NCBI GenBank assembly: GCA_963830495.1
Contig: CAWHMS010000002.1
Coordinates: 868,001-932,000, forward strand
Length of the DNA: 64,000 nt
DNA from: CAWHMS01 sp963830495
Lineage (GTDB): Bacteria; Actinomycetota; Actinomycetes; Propionibacteriales; Nocardioidaceae
Direction: 5' to 3'
Shown: in pieces, positions 33,917 to 41,931 of the stretch
Numbering within the stretch: the first letter of the stretch is position 1
Layout of the letters: each line of letters begins with the position of its first letter
Program-made: the position numbers and the translations under genes
The notes under the pieces: generated by a model
The model's database searches: none
The model's input: only the letters and a program-made list of their open reading frames with translations
Told to the model about the DNA's origin: nothing

Positions 33917-35806
33917 CTACTTCTCCTCGAACATGGTCGCGAGCTCGCCCGGCATGACGGGCAGCGGCTGTTGGGCGAGGTCGACCGACCCCTCGTCGCC
34001 GAGCGTGAGCACCAGGTTGAGCGCACCCCAGTGCGGGTCCGCGCCCGGGTAGTCGTCGCGGGTGTGACCGCCGCGGGACTCCTGCCGCTCGAGCGCGGCC
34101 TTCGCGATGCACTCCGAGACCAGCAGCATGTTGGTCAGGTCGATGGCCAGGTGCCATCCGGGGTTGTACTGACGGTGCCCCTCGACGGTCAGGTGCTCGG
34201 CGCGCTCCTTGAGCTTCTCGATCTCACCGAGGGAGTCACTGAGCTCGTCGGCGGTACGAATGATCCCCACCAGCCGCTGCATCACGTCCTGCAGGTCGTG
34301 CTGGATGGTATAGGGGTTCTCGCCCCCCTCGTCGGAGAACGGGGCCACGGCCGCGGCGGCGGCCGCCTTGACCTGGTCGTCAGTCACCTCCGGCTGCGGC
34401 AAGTCGGCGTGGCGCCGGGCGTAGTAGGCGGCGTTCAACCCGGCCCGCCGGCCGAAGACCAGCAGGTCGGACAGGGAGTTTCCGCCCAGTCGGTTGGAGC
34501 CGTGCATTCCGCCGGCCACCTCGCCGGCGGCGTACAGGCCGTCGACCAGGCTGGCACCGGTGTCGGCGTCGACCTCCACGCCGCCCATCACGTAGTGGCA
34601 GGTCGGACCGACCTCCATCGGCTCGGCCGTGATGTCGACGTCGGCCAGCTCCTTGAACTGGTGGTACATCGACGGGAGTCGACGCTTGATGAACTCCTCG
34701 GAGCGCCGGGACGCGATGTCGAGGAAGACGCCGCCGTGCGGTGATCCGCGTCCCGCCTTGATCTCGGAGTTGATCGCCCGGGCTACCTCGTCGCGGGGGA
34801 GCAGCTCGGGCGGCCGGCGGTTGCTGGTCTTGTCGTCGTACCAGCGATCCGCCTCCTCCTCGGTGTCGGCGGTCTCGGCCTTGAAGAACTCCGGGATGTA
34901 GTCGAACATGAAGCGCTTGCCCTCGGAGTTGCGCAGGATGCCGCCGTCACCTCGCACCGACTCGGTGACGAGGATGCCGCGCACCGACGGCGGCCAGACC
35001 ATCCCCGTCGGGTGGAACTGCACGAACTCCATGTTGATCAGCGACGCGCCTGCCCGCAGCGCGAGGGCATGGCCGTCTCCGGTGTACTCCCAGGAGTTGC
35101 TGGTCACTTGGTAGGACTTGCCGATGCCGCCGGTGGCGAGTACGACGGTAGGCGCTCGGAACACGATGAAGCGGCCGGTCTCACGCCAGTAGGCGAACGC
35201 GCCCGCGACTCGGTCGCCGCGTGAGGGGTCCTTGAAGATCTCGGTGATCGTGCACTCCATGAAGACGTCGATGCCCAGCGCGACGGCGCGCTGCTGCAGG
35301 GTGCGGATCATCTCCAGGCCGGTGCGGTCGCCCACGTGGGCGAGCCGCGCGTACCGATGCCCACCGAAGTCTCGCTGGGAGATCAGTCCGTCCGCGGTGC
35401 GGTCGAAGAGCGCCCCCCACTCCTCGAGCTCGATGACCCGCTCGGGCGCCTCCTGTGCGTGTAGCTGGGCCATCCGCCAGTTGTTGAGCATCTTGCCGCC
35501 GCGCATCGTGTCGCGGAAGTGGACCCGCCAGCTGTCCTCGGCGTACAGGTTGGCCATGGCCGCGGCGATCCCGCCCTCGGCCATGACGGTGTGGGCCTTG
35601 CCCAGCAGGGACTTGCACACGATGGCGGTCCGTGCCCCGGCGTCATGGGCGGCGATCGCGGCGCGAAGGCCGGCGCCACCCGCCCCCACCACGATGACGT
35701 CGTACTCGTGTTCTTCGAATCCGTGGCTGGGGTGGCTCTCGCCCGTCATCAGATTCCCGGTCATCGGATGCCGACTCTCGTCGGCTGCACTTGAGTTGCT
35801 GCTCAC
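33917..35806 (-). CDS. sdhA: Succinate dehydrogenase flavoprotein subunit
   Basis: The 629-residue flavoprotein oxidises succinate to fumarate. The FAD dinucleotide site is YDVIVVGAGGAGLRAAIAA, and the covalent-FAD His lies in KAHTVMAEGG. Active-site blocks are EFVQFHPTG, RGDGGILRN and GGMHGSNRLGGNSLSDLLVFGRRAG. Length and sequence match the Sdh1-type enzyme of mycobacteria (around 640 residues). Possible starts are GTG 35806 (1 bp after the sdhC stop), ATG 35764 and ATG 35749; I chose the GTG because it is nearest to the sdhC stop, though the ATGs are plausible. Confidence 0.95.
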   Translation of the reverse strand: MSSNSSAADESRHPMTGNLMTGESHPSHGFEEHEYDVIVVGAGGAGLRAAIAAHDAGARTAIVCKSLLGKAHTVMAEGGIAAAMANLYAEDSWRVHFRDTMRGGKMLNNWRMAQLHAQEAPERVIELEEWGALFDRTADGLISQRDFGGHRYARLAHVGDRTGLEMIRTLQQRAVALGIDVFMECTITEIFKDPSRGDRVAGAFAYWRETGRFIVFRAPTVVLATGGIGKSYQVTSNSWEYTGDGHALALRAGASLINMEFVQFHPTGMVWPPSVRGILVTESVRGDGGILRNSEGKRFMFDYIPEFFKAETADTEEEADRWYDDKTSNRRPPELLPRDEVARAINSEIKAGRGSPHGGVFLDIASRRSEEFIKRRLPSMYHQFKELADVDITAEPMEVGPTCHYVMGGVEVDADTGASLVDGLYAAGEVAGGMHGSNRLGGNSLSDLLVFGRRAGLNAAYYARRHADLPQPEVTDDQVKAAAAAAVAPFSDEGGENPYTIQHDLQDVMQRLVGIIRTADELSDSLGEIEKLKERAEHLTVEGHRQYNPGWHLAIDLTNMLLVSECIAKAALERQESRGGHTRDDYPGADPHWGALNLVLTLGDEGSVDLAQQPLPVMPGELATMFEEK

Positions 35807-35807
35807 G

Positions 35808-36596
35808 TCAGAAGAACCTCGGGTCGTCGAAGGCGCCGGTCGCCAGCAGGTAGACGTAGAAGTCCGCGAAGGCGACCGAGAACAAGGACAGCCAGGCGTA
35901 GCGCGCATGCTTGGCGTTGAGTGCGGAGACAAGCGTCCACAGCCGGTAGCGGATCGGGTGCCGGGAGAAGTGCCGTAGCCGACCGCCGACTGCGTGCCGG
36001 CATGAGTGGCAGCCGAGCGTGTACATCCAGATGAGGATGACGTTGACCAGCAGGATGAGGGTGCCCAGCCCCATGTGGCCCCACTCGTGCTCTTCGTTCC
36101 GGAAGGCCAGCAGCACGTCGTAGCTGAGCACCAGGGCGACCAGGACGGCAGCGTAGAAGAAGTACCGGTGGAGGTTCTGCAGGATCAGCGGCAGCCGTGT
36201 CTCGCCGGTGTACTTCCGGTGCGGCTCGGCCACCGCGCAGGCGGGAGGAGACAACCAGAACGCCCGGTAGTAGGCCTTGCGGTAGTAGTAGCAGCTCATC
36301 CGGAAGCCGAGCGGGAAGATCAGGATGACGAGCGCCGGCGAGAGGTCCCACAACGAGAACGGCTGCCCGAAGTCCGACGACCCTTCGACGCACGATGTCG
36401 TGAGGCACGGTGAGTAGAACGGCGAGAGGTACGGCGAGGCGTAGTAGTCCGAGCCCATGAAGGCGCGCCACGTCGCGTACACCACGAAGGCGGTGAAGAC
36501 GATGAAGGTCGTCAAGGGAGCGAGCCACCACCGGTCGCCACGCAGCGTCTTGGTGGCGACCCGGGCCCGCCCAGGTCCGAGAACTCCGGTCGACAT
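35808..36596 (-). CDS. sdhC: Succinate dehydrogenase membrane anchor (Sdh1-type, single subunit)
   Basis: The 262-residue protein has five or six hydrophobic segments, with His residues positioned for heme ligation (LHRYFFYAAVLVALV, and HEWGHMGLGTLILLV). It has a Cys pair in a short periplasmic loop (SPCLTTSCVEG) and another Cys pair in TLGCHSCRHAVGG. As in mycobacterial Sdh1, one larger membrane subunit replaces the SdhC/SdhD pair. ATG 36596 is internal to a longer open frame, chosen by family similarity and an AGGCGAGG element upstream. First gene of sdhCAB, preceded at 9 bp by a small hypothetical gene. Confidence 0.9.
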   Translation of the reverse strand: MSTGVLGPGRARVATKTLRGDRWWLAPLTTFIVFTAFVVYATWRAFMGSDYYASPYLSPFYSPCLTTSCVEGSSDFGQPFSLWDLSPALVILIFPLGFRMSCYYYRKAYYRAFWLSPPACAVAEPHRKYTGETRLPLILQNLHRYFFYAAVLVALVLSYDVLLAFRNEEHEWGHMGLGTLILLVNVILIWMYTLGCHSCRHAVGGRLRHFSRHPIRYRLWTLVSALNAKHARYAWLSLFSVAFADFYVYLLATGAFDDPRFF

Positions 36597-36604
36597 CGCC
36601 TCGC

Positions 36605-36895
36605 CTACCGAACGCCGTGGTCTCGGGGCACGTGACCCTCGGTCTCCGCGTCGGCCCACATCGACTCGTCGTAGGGGACGTCGGGGATGACCTCGAGCTC
36701 GTCGGGACTCGGTTGCGGGTGGTAGCCGGGCTCGGGGTCTCCGAGCTCGTCGAGATCGGCGAGCAGCCGACCGACGTCGGAGGCCAACCTCCGGATGCCG
36801 AGCGTGTCGCCGTACTGGCGACGCAGCCGGTCGACCGCCGACTCTAGGTCGGCCACCGCCTCGCGTGTCGCTGCCACCGCATCCGGTGCTGTCAT
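36605..36895 (-). CDS. Small acidic hypothetical protein upstream of sdhC
   Basis: The 96-residue protein has an N-terminal helix rich in Ala and Arg/Glu (VAATREAVADLESAVDRLRRQYG, likely coiled coil) followed by an acidic, Pro/Asp-rich tail. I do not recognise the family. A strong GGAGGGG ribosome-binding site precedes ATG 36895, and the stop TAG is 8 bp from the sdhC ATG, so it is the first gene of the sdh operon. The in-frame extension to 37777 runs antisense to the NUDIX gene and is rejected. A role in Sdh assembly or stability is possible but only inferred from position. Confidence 0.75.
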   Translation of the reverse strand: MTAPDAVAATREAVADLESAVDRLRRQYGDTLGIRRLASDVGRLLADLDELGDPEPGYHPQPSPDELEVIPDVPYDESMWADAETEGHVPRDHGVR

Positions 36896-37039
36896 CAGTG
36901 ACCCCTCCGTGGGTGAAATCCGGTAGGGCGCAGTCTTACGCGAAATCGGCGCGGGCGGAAGTGATGAAGCCCGTGCGTGTCGGCGTGAGTGGTCACCGAC
37001 AGGTGCTGTGCTGACCCGGGCTCGTGTCAGGCTTCGGGC

Positions 37040-38179
37040 GTGACGACAGTGGTGGTAGGTGCGGCGATCATCGCAGGCGGCCGGGTGCTGGCGGCGCGTC
37101 GAGCGCATCCACGTGCTGTGGCTGGGCGCTGGGAGCTGCCGGGTGGCAAGGCGAGCGACGGTGAGTCGCCGGGCGACGCTGTGGTCAGGGAGATCCGGGA
37201 GGAGCTGGGCTGCCGCATCGCGGTGACGGGGGCGTTGCAGGGGACCAGCCGGATCGATGACCGGCACGACCTCGTCGTACACCTCGCCAGCCTGGTCGAG
37301 GGAGAGCCCGCGCCCGTCGAGCATGACGTCCTGCGTTGGCTGGCACCGGAGGATTTGGGCGACGTGGACTGGCTGGAGTCGGACCGGCCGTTCCTGCCCG
37401 AGCTCGCCGCGCTGCTGGTGGCGGGTGAGCCGCTGCCAGGCGGCAATGTGGGCGGCGCGGTCCGGATCGGTGCCACCGTACGACGCCCGACCGGTCCGTG
37501 GACCCCAGCCGTGCACGCGTTGCTGCGACACCTCGCGGCGGCGCGGCTGGCGGCCGTCCCGCAGGTGCTGGGGGTCGACGCCCAGCGTCGTGAGGTGCTG
37601 ACCTTCCTGCCGGGACGAGTGCCGGACATCGACCATGAGACCTCGACCGATGCGACTCTTGGGCGCGCGATGAGCTGGTTGCGGAGCTATCACGACGCTG
37701 TCGCGACCTTCACCCACCCCGGGCCGTGGCGAAACGAGCCTGGGCCGGCGGCAGCCGACCAGATCGTGTGCCACCACGACTTCGCGCCGTACAACGTCGC
37801 ACTGGGCAGCTCTGCCAGCGGCGAGCAGGTCGTCGGGGTGTTCGACTGGGACATGGCGGGGCCGGGCACGCCGGTGGAGGACCTGGCCTTCGCCGCAGTG
37901 AGCTGGGTGCCGCTGCTCCGGCCGGTCCCTGCCGTAGCGGCGGCTCGCCGATTGCGGCTGATGGCCGCCGCCTACGGTGAGCCCGGCTGGGCGGAGCTGA
38001 TCCTGAGAGCCGTCGTCCCCAGGGTCGAGCGCTCGATCCAGGTGATCCGAGCCGGTCAGGCGGCAGGCGACCAGGGCATGCTCAACCTCGGCGGCGTGGG
38101 CGAACCCGCCCGAACTGCACGGGCGCTCGCGGACCTCGCCGGCCGGATCCCCGCCATCGCAGCGGAGCTGGCTCGCTGA
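37040..38179 (+). CDS. NUDIX hydrolase fused to an aminoglycoside phosphotransferase-like domain
   Basis: The 379-residue protein has an N-terminal NUDIX domain (about residues 1-130, MutT-like) with the complete NUDIX box GGKASDGESPGDAVVREIREELG. The C-terminal part (about 150-379) is an APH/choline-kinase fold: the catalytic loop ICHHDFAPYNVALG-like (HxDxxxxN) and VGVFDWDMAGPG (metal-binding DxD). It lacks an obvious substrate-specific pocket, so resistance should not be assumed. GTG 37040 is 6 nt after CAGGCT. No leader peptide. It could clean oxidised nucleotides and phosphorylate a small molecule, but the fusion partner relationship is unknown. Confidence 0.88.
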   Translation: MTTVVVGAAIIAGGRVLAARRAHPRAVAGRWELPGGKASDGESPGDAVVREIREELGCRIAVTGALQGTSRIDDRHDLVVHLASLVEGEPAPVEHDVLRWLAPEDLGDVDWLESDRPFLPELAALLVAGEPLPGGNVGGAVRIGATVRRPTGPWTPAVHALLRHLAAARLAAVPQVLGVDAQRREVLTFLPGRVPDIDHETSTDATLGRAMSWLRSYHDAVATFTHPGPWRNEPGPAAADQIVCHHDFAPYNVALGSSASGEQVVGVFDWDMAGPGTPVEDLAFAAVSWVPLLRPVPAVAAARRLRLMAAAYGEPGWAELILRAVVPRVERSIQVIRAGQAAGDQGMLNLGGVGEPARTARALADLAGRIPAIAAELAR

Positions 38180-38215
38180 CCGGAGCCGGGCAGGCGGGTG
38201 GCTAAGGTGACTCGC

Positions 38216-39145
38216 ATGACGGCTCCCTCAGCGATCCGCCGCCTCCTGCTGGTGCACGCCCACCCCGATGACGAGAGCATCCAGAACGGCGCCACGATGG
38301 CCAAGTACGCCGCCGAGGGCGCGCACGTCACGGTGGTCACCTGCACGTTGGGCGAGGAGGGCGAGGTGCTCGTGCCTGAGCTGGCTCACCTGGCATCGCA
38401 GCACGACGACAACCTCGGCAAGCATCGCATCGGTGAGCTGGCCGACGCGATGCGCATCCTCGGTGTCGAGGACCACCGGTTCCTCGGTGGCCCGGGTCGA
38501 TACCGCGATACCGGCATGGGGTGGGACGACAACGCGATCGCGATACTGCCGCCGACCGTCCGCGAGGACAGCTTCTGGGCGGCCGACCTCGTCGCGGCGA
38601 GCAACGACCTGGTGACGGTGATCCGCGAGGTGCGACCGCAGGTGTTGGTCACCTACGACGAGACGGGCGGCTACGGGCACCCCGACCACGTGCAGGCGCA
38701 CCGAGTGGCGATGTACGCCTCAGCCATGGCCGCGGTGCCGTCGTACCGCACCGACCTCGGACCCGGCTGGGAGATCGACAAGATCTACTGGAACGCCACG
38801 AGCGAAGGACGGATGCGCGAGGGGCTGCGTCGGCTGCGCGACAGCGGCGACACGTTGGCCTTCGAAGGCTGGGAGCCCGACGGCGAGCTGCCGGGCTTCG
38901 TCGTACCCGACGAGCTCATCGACGCCGAGGTCGACGGGAGCGCGTACGTCGAGCAGAAGGTCGCGGCGATGAAGGCACACGCTACGCAGATCGAGGTCGA
39001 CGGCCCGTTCTTCGCGTTGTCCAACCACATTGGCAACGAGATCTGGTCGACCGAGTCCTACCGCATCGCCAAGGGCCGGCCGGCGCCGTCCGAGGGCGAT
39101 GGCCGCGAGACCGACCTGTTCGCCGGGATCTCCGGGGTGGCCTGA
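38216..39145 (+). CDS. mshB: N-acetyl-1-D-myo-inosityl-2-amino-2-deoxy-alpha-D-glucopyranoside deacetylase
   Basis: The 309-residue zinc enzyme deacetylates GlcNAc-inositol in the second pathway step of mycothiol synthesis. Zinc and catalytic residues are visible: HAHPDDES (His16, Asp19), TCTLGEEGE, GGYGHPDHVQAHR (His), and the C-terminal GPFFALSNHIGNEIWSTESYRIA. The mycobacterial MshB pattern is matched more closely than that of Mca. ATG 38216 is fixed by TAAGGT (38203-38208) exactly 7 nt upstream, and the extended start at 38198 is rejected. Mycothiol is consistent with the DUF664 and F420-linked genes in the window. Confidence 0.95.
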   Translation: MTAPSAIRRLLLVHAHPDDESIQNGATMAKYAAEGAHVTVVTCTLGEEGEVLVPELAHLASQHDDNLGKHRIGELADAMRILGVEDHRFLGGPGRYRDTGMGWDDNAIAILPPTVREDSFWAADLVAASNDLVTVIREVRPQVLVTYDETGGYGHPDHVQAHRVAMYASAMAAVPSYRTDLGPGWEIDKIYWNATSEGRMREGLRRLRDSGDTLAFEGWEPDGELPGFVVPDELIDAEVDGSAYVEQKVAAMKAHATQIEVDGPFFALSNHIGNEIWSTESYRIAKGRPAPSEGDGRETDLFAGISGVA

Positions 39146-39149
39146 GCGC

Positions 39150-39551
39150 GTGTCGGCACCCACCGGGCGAGGCGCTCGGACGACCCCGAATCGACCCGGC
39201 TCGCGCGGCGCCACGTGGCTGGTCGCCCTGCTCGCCCTGGGCGCAGGATTCGTCGTCGCGTGCCTGGCCAGCCTCGTGTCCCGTATCGTCTGGGACGTCG
39301 GTCCGATCGCGGTCCCCTGGGGGCTGGTGCTCAGTGTCGCGGCGTCGGTGTCTCTCGTGGTGCTGGCCCGGACCATCGGCCGGATGCCCGGATTCGCGGC
39401 CGCCGGCGGCTGGTTGGTCGGCCTGTTCTACGTCTTCAGTCCGCGCGCCGAGGGCGACTACGTCATCGCCGGTGACGCACTCGGCTACGGATTCCTGCTG
39501 CTCTCGGTGCTGGCCGTCATGATCGCCGCCGCCTGGGGGAGCGCGTCGTGA
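39150..39551 (+). CDS. DUF6113 family membrane protein
   Basis: The 133-residue protein has an N-terminal Arg/Gly/Pro-rich segment of about 20 residues followed by four hydrophobic segments (WLVALLALGAGFVVACLASL, VPWGLVLSVAASVSLVV, GWLVGLFYVF and GYGFLLLSVLAVMIAAAW). This order is the DUF6113 family of actinobacteria, which lies next to mshB in many genomes. Function unknown. GTG 39150 follows the mshB stop by 4 bp, and its TGA overlaps the GTG of the VanW gene, so the three are translationally coupled. Confidence 0.75.
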   Translation: MSAPTGRGARTTPNRPGSRGATWLVALLALGAGFVVACLASLVSRIVWDVGPIAVPWGLVLSVAASVSLVVLARTIGRMPGFAAAGGWLVGLFYVFSPRAEGDYVIAGDALGYGFLLLSVLAVMIAAAWGSAS

Positions 39552-41233
39552 GGCTGTGGCCGCCCAAGAAGGTCTACGTCGACGACCTGCCGCCGACCCA
39601 CGATCTTCGCTTCGGGGTCGTCTTCATCCTGGTCATCGGGCTCATCCTCGGAGCGCTGTACGGCGTGGGGTACGTCGTCGCGGGCGACCGAGTGCCGCGC
39701 GGCAGCACCGTGGCCGGCATCGACATCGGCAGCCTCACGCGCGGGGAGGCGGAGACGGAGCTGCGGGCCGCACTCGTGCCGCGACTGCAACGCCCCATCA
39801 GGCTCGACCACAACGCCGGCAGCCTGCAGCTGGACCTCCAGGAGGCCGGGGTGACCCTGGACATCGAGTCGACCGTCGCCGAGGCGATGTCAGGCAGTGA
39901 CTGGGATCTGCGGCACATGTTCGCGGTGCTGGTGGGCGGGGACGAGGTCGACCCCGTCGTCGACATCGACGCGGACGAGCTGGAGCGGGCCATCGAGCCG
40001 GTCGTCGCCGCGGTGCGCGTTGCCCCCATCGACTCGACGGTCGGATTCGGCAGTGGCGCGCCGAGGGTCGTGCCGGGGCGGGTCGGAGAGACGGTCGACG
40101 TGGCCCGCCTCCAGGTGCTGCTGTCCGAGGCGGTACGTGACGACGCGCGGGCTGTGCGGGTGCCGATGACTGCGGTCGAGCCGGCGCTCACAGCCCGCGA
40201 CGCGGAGCGCTTCCTCCAGACCGTGGCCCGCCCCGCGGTGAGCGCGCCGATCCGGCTGCGCACGAGGAACACCCAGGTCACGGTGCCACCGGTGCAGTTC
40301 GCAGCCGCGCTGCGCGCCAGCTCCGAAGGCGACCGGCTCCGACTCGACGTGGACGGTGCGGCGGCGTACCGACTGGCCGCGCGCAGCCGGGCGGAGCTGC
40401 CCGGGCAACCGGTCGACGCGCGCGTGGTCCTGCGGGAAGGTCGACCGGTGGTGCTCCCGGGCCGCCCAGGGCTGCGCGTGACCCCACAGGCGTGGGCAGC
40501 GGGCGTCCTGGCGGCCGCATCCCGCTCGCCGGGACACCGCTCGGCCCAGCTCGCTCTCGTCTCGCAGCCGCCAGCCTTCAGCACGGAGGAGGCCGCCGCG
40601 ATGCGGGTCCGGACCCGGGTGGCTCGCTACTCGGTGCGTGTGCCCGCCGATGTCGATCGTGCCGAGGTGCGGCAGGCGGTCCGCGCCGTTGACGGCGTGG
40701 TGCTGCGCCCCGGCGGCGGGTTCTCCTACCTTCGCCGGGCCCCGTCAGGCTCGCCACGCTCGGCGCGGATCGTGGCAACGGCGACGTACAACGCCGCGCT
40801 GCTGAGCGGCCTGGAGGTCGTGGCCCGTGCGTCGGACCGCACCCCGCCGGTCTACGTCGCGGCTGGCCGCGAGGCGCGGGTGGCGCGACCGCGGTCGGAC
40901 CTGGTGCTGCACAACCAGCTCCCGTACGGCGTGCTGCTCGACCTCCGACTGGAGACCGGGCGGTCCGGAGGCGTGGTCCGGGTCGAGGCGTGGAGCACCC
41001 GGTTCTGGCAGGTCGAGCTGCGCACCTCCAACCGGCGTGAGGTGTTCCGCCCCGCGCCGATCCGACGCTCCGGCCCGCGTTGTGAGCGCACGCCTGGTAC
41101 GGCGGGGTACGTGATCGAGCTGGTCAGGATCAGGGAGCGCGGCGACCAGTTCCGGCGGGACGTCTTCACCAGCCGCTACGCCGCGCTTCGAGGTGTGATG
41201 TGCGCGCCTGGTGGTGGTCGGCCAGGTCCCTAG
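39548..41233 (+). CDS. VanW family protein with L,D-transpeptidase/peptidoglycan-binding-like N-terminal domain
   Basis: The 561-residue protein has an N-terminal transmembrane segment (FGVVFILVIGLILGALYGVGYVVAG), then two repeats of a peptidoglycan-binding-like domain (VPRGSTVAGIDIGSLTRGEAETELRAAL and VAPIDSTVGFGSGAPRVVPGRVGETVDV), and a C-terminal VanW domain: PGGGFSYLRRAPSG, VATATYNAALLSGLEVVARASD and VLHNQLPYGVLLDLRLETG. VanW proteins occur in vancomycin-resistance clusters but their function is unknown. Both domains lie outside the membrane. It is coupled to the DUF6113 gene by a GTGA overlap. Confidence 0.9.
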   Translation: MRLWPPKKVYVDDLPPTHDLRFGVVFILVIGLILGALYGVGYVVAGDRVPRGSTVAGIDIGSLTRGEAETELRAALVPRLQRPIRLDHNAGSLQLDLQEAGVTLDIESTVAEAMSGSDWDLRHMFAVLVGGDEVDPVVDIDADELERAIEPVVAAVRVAPIDSTVGFGSGAPRVVPGRVGETVDVARLQVLLSEAVRDDARAVRVPMTAVEPALTARDAERFLQTVARPAVSAPIRLRTRNTQVTVPPVQFAAALRASSEGDRLRLDVDGAAAYRLAARSRAELPGQPVDARVVLREGRPVVLPGRPGLRVTPQAWAAGVLAAASRSPGHRSAQLALVSQPPAFSTEEAAAMRVRTRVARYSVRVPADVDRAEVRQAVRAVDGVVLRPGGGFSYLRRAPSGSPRSARIVATATYNAALLSGLEVVARASDRTPPVYVAAGREARVARPRSDLVLHNQLPYGVLLDLRLETGRSGGVVRVEAWSTRFWQVELRTSNRREVFRPAPIRRSGPRCERTPGTAGYVIELVRIRERGDQFRRDVFTSRYAALRGVMCAPGGGRPGP

Positions 41234-41250
41234 ACCGAACGCGGCCCGCA

Positions 41251-41490
41251 TCAGCGCCGACGGCTCGGGCGGCGCGGGCGGTCAGGCACCCGCTTGGCGG
41301 CTACCACGAGCGAGGTGGCGATGGTCACGACCTCGTCGTCCTCCCGACGCACGGTGAGCTGCAGGTCCTCCCATGACTCGAGCACGCCGATCACGTCGGT
41401 CAGGGCAGGGCCTCCGCTGGGTCCGGTCTCGCCGGGGATCAGCCGCCGCACGATCACGCGATGGCCGACGTCGCTGTGATCGATCGTCAT
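41251..41490 (-). CDS. Small protein resembling the SH3-like N-terminal domain of Rv0428c-type acetyltransferases
   Basis: The 79-residue protein has a strand-rich segment VGHRVIVRRLIPGETGPSGGPALTDVIGVLESWEDLQLTVRREDDEVVTIATSLVVAAKRVP, recalling the small beta-barrel domain found at the N-terminus of Rv0428c-type GNAT proteins. Here it stands alone with an Arg-rich tail (RRPSRRR). ATG 41490 has a CCGGAGGAT element 6 nt upstream, and a longer ATG at 41568 is rejected. It is divergent from fdxA. The function is unknown, and the resemblance is from motif memory only. Confidence 0.65.
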   Translation of the reverse strand: MTIDHSDVGHRVIVRRLIPGETGPSGGPALTDVIGVLESWEDLQLTVRREDDEVVTIATSLVVAAKRVPDRPRRPSRRR

Positions 41491-41522
41491 GGCGATCCTC
41501 CGGAGTGAGACCGGGTACGGCT

Positions 41523-41550
41523 TTGAGTCGAGGTACGTAGATACTAGTTT
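41523..41550 (+). promoter_or_regulatory. Promoter of fdxA with a hairpin leader
   Basis: TTGAGT (41523-41528), a 16-nt spacer and TAGTTT (41545-41550) suit a sigma-70-type promoter. The roughly 50-nt leader that follows holds a perfect stem, CGCCGCC (41560-41566) with GGCGGCG (41577-41583), 10 nt ahead of the GCGAGGAGGA ribosome-binding site. A divergent TAGTAT -10 for the small gene to the left overlaps this promoter. Confidence 0.45.
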
Positions 41551-41605
41551 GTGTCGTAGCGCCGCCACGTCGACGAGGCGGCGACCGTGAGCGAGGAGGA
41601 TCCAG

Positions 41606-41929
41606 GTGACCTACGTCATCGCCCAGCCGTGCGTGGACCTGAAGGACCGCGGGTGCGTCGACGAGTGCCCGGTCGACTGCATCTACGAGGGCGAGCGGAT
41701 GCTCTACATCCACCCCGATGAGTGCGTCGACTGCGGCGCCTGCGAACCGGTCTGCCCCGTCGAGGCAATCTTCTACGAGGACGACACTCCGGAGCAGTGG
41801 AAGGACTACTACGCCGCCAACGTCGAGTTCTTCGACGACCTGGGGTCCCCCGGAGGTGCGGCGAAGCTCGGCGTGATCGACAAGGACCACCCGTTGATCG
41901 CCGCGCTGCCACCCCAGAGCCAAGACTGA
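41606..41929 (+). CDS. fdxA: Ferredoxin FdxA, 7Fe-8S (3Fe-4S/4Fe-4S) type
   Basis: The 107-residue ferredoxin carries the first Cys set in CVDLKDRGCVDECPVDCIYEG and the second in DECVDCGACEPVCPVEAIF. The first motif is C-x7-C-x3-C-P (a 3Fe-4S ligand set in this family), the second C-x2-C-x2-C-x3-C-P (4Fe-4S). The C-terminal tail (YAANVEFFDDLGSPGGAAKLG) is standard for mycobacterial FdxA/FdxC. GTG 41606 has a GCGAGGAGGA ribosome-binding site. The gene directly precedes dapC, as in mycobacteria (Rv1177-Rv1178), and may share its transcript. Confidence 0.95.
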   Translation: MTYVIAQPCVDLKDRGCVDECPVDCIYEGERMLYIHPDECVDCGACEPVCPVEAIFYEDDTPEQWKDYYAANVEFFDDLGSPGGAAKLGVIDKDHPLIAALPPQSQD

Positions 41930-41931
41930 CC

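Noticed and set aside
33141..34157. sdhB start at 34157
   Set aside because: It would overlap sdhA by 240 bp; the ATG at 33914 gives a normal SdhB N-terminus 2 bp after the sdhA stop.
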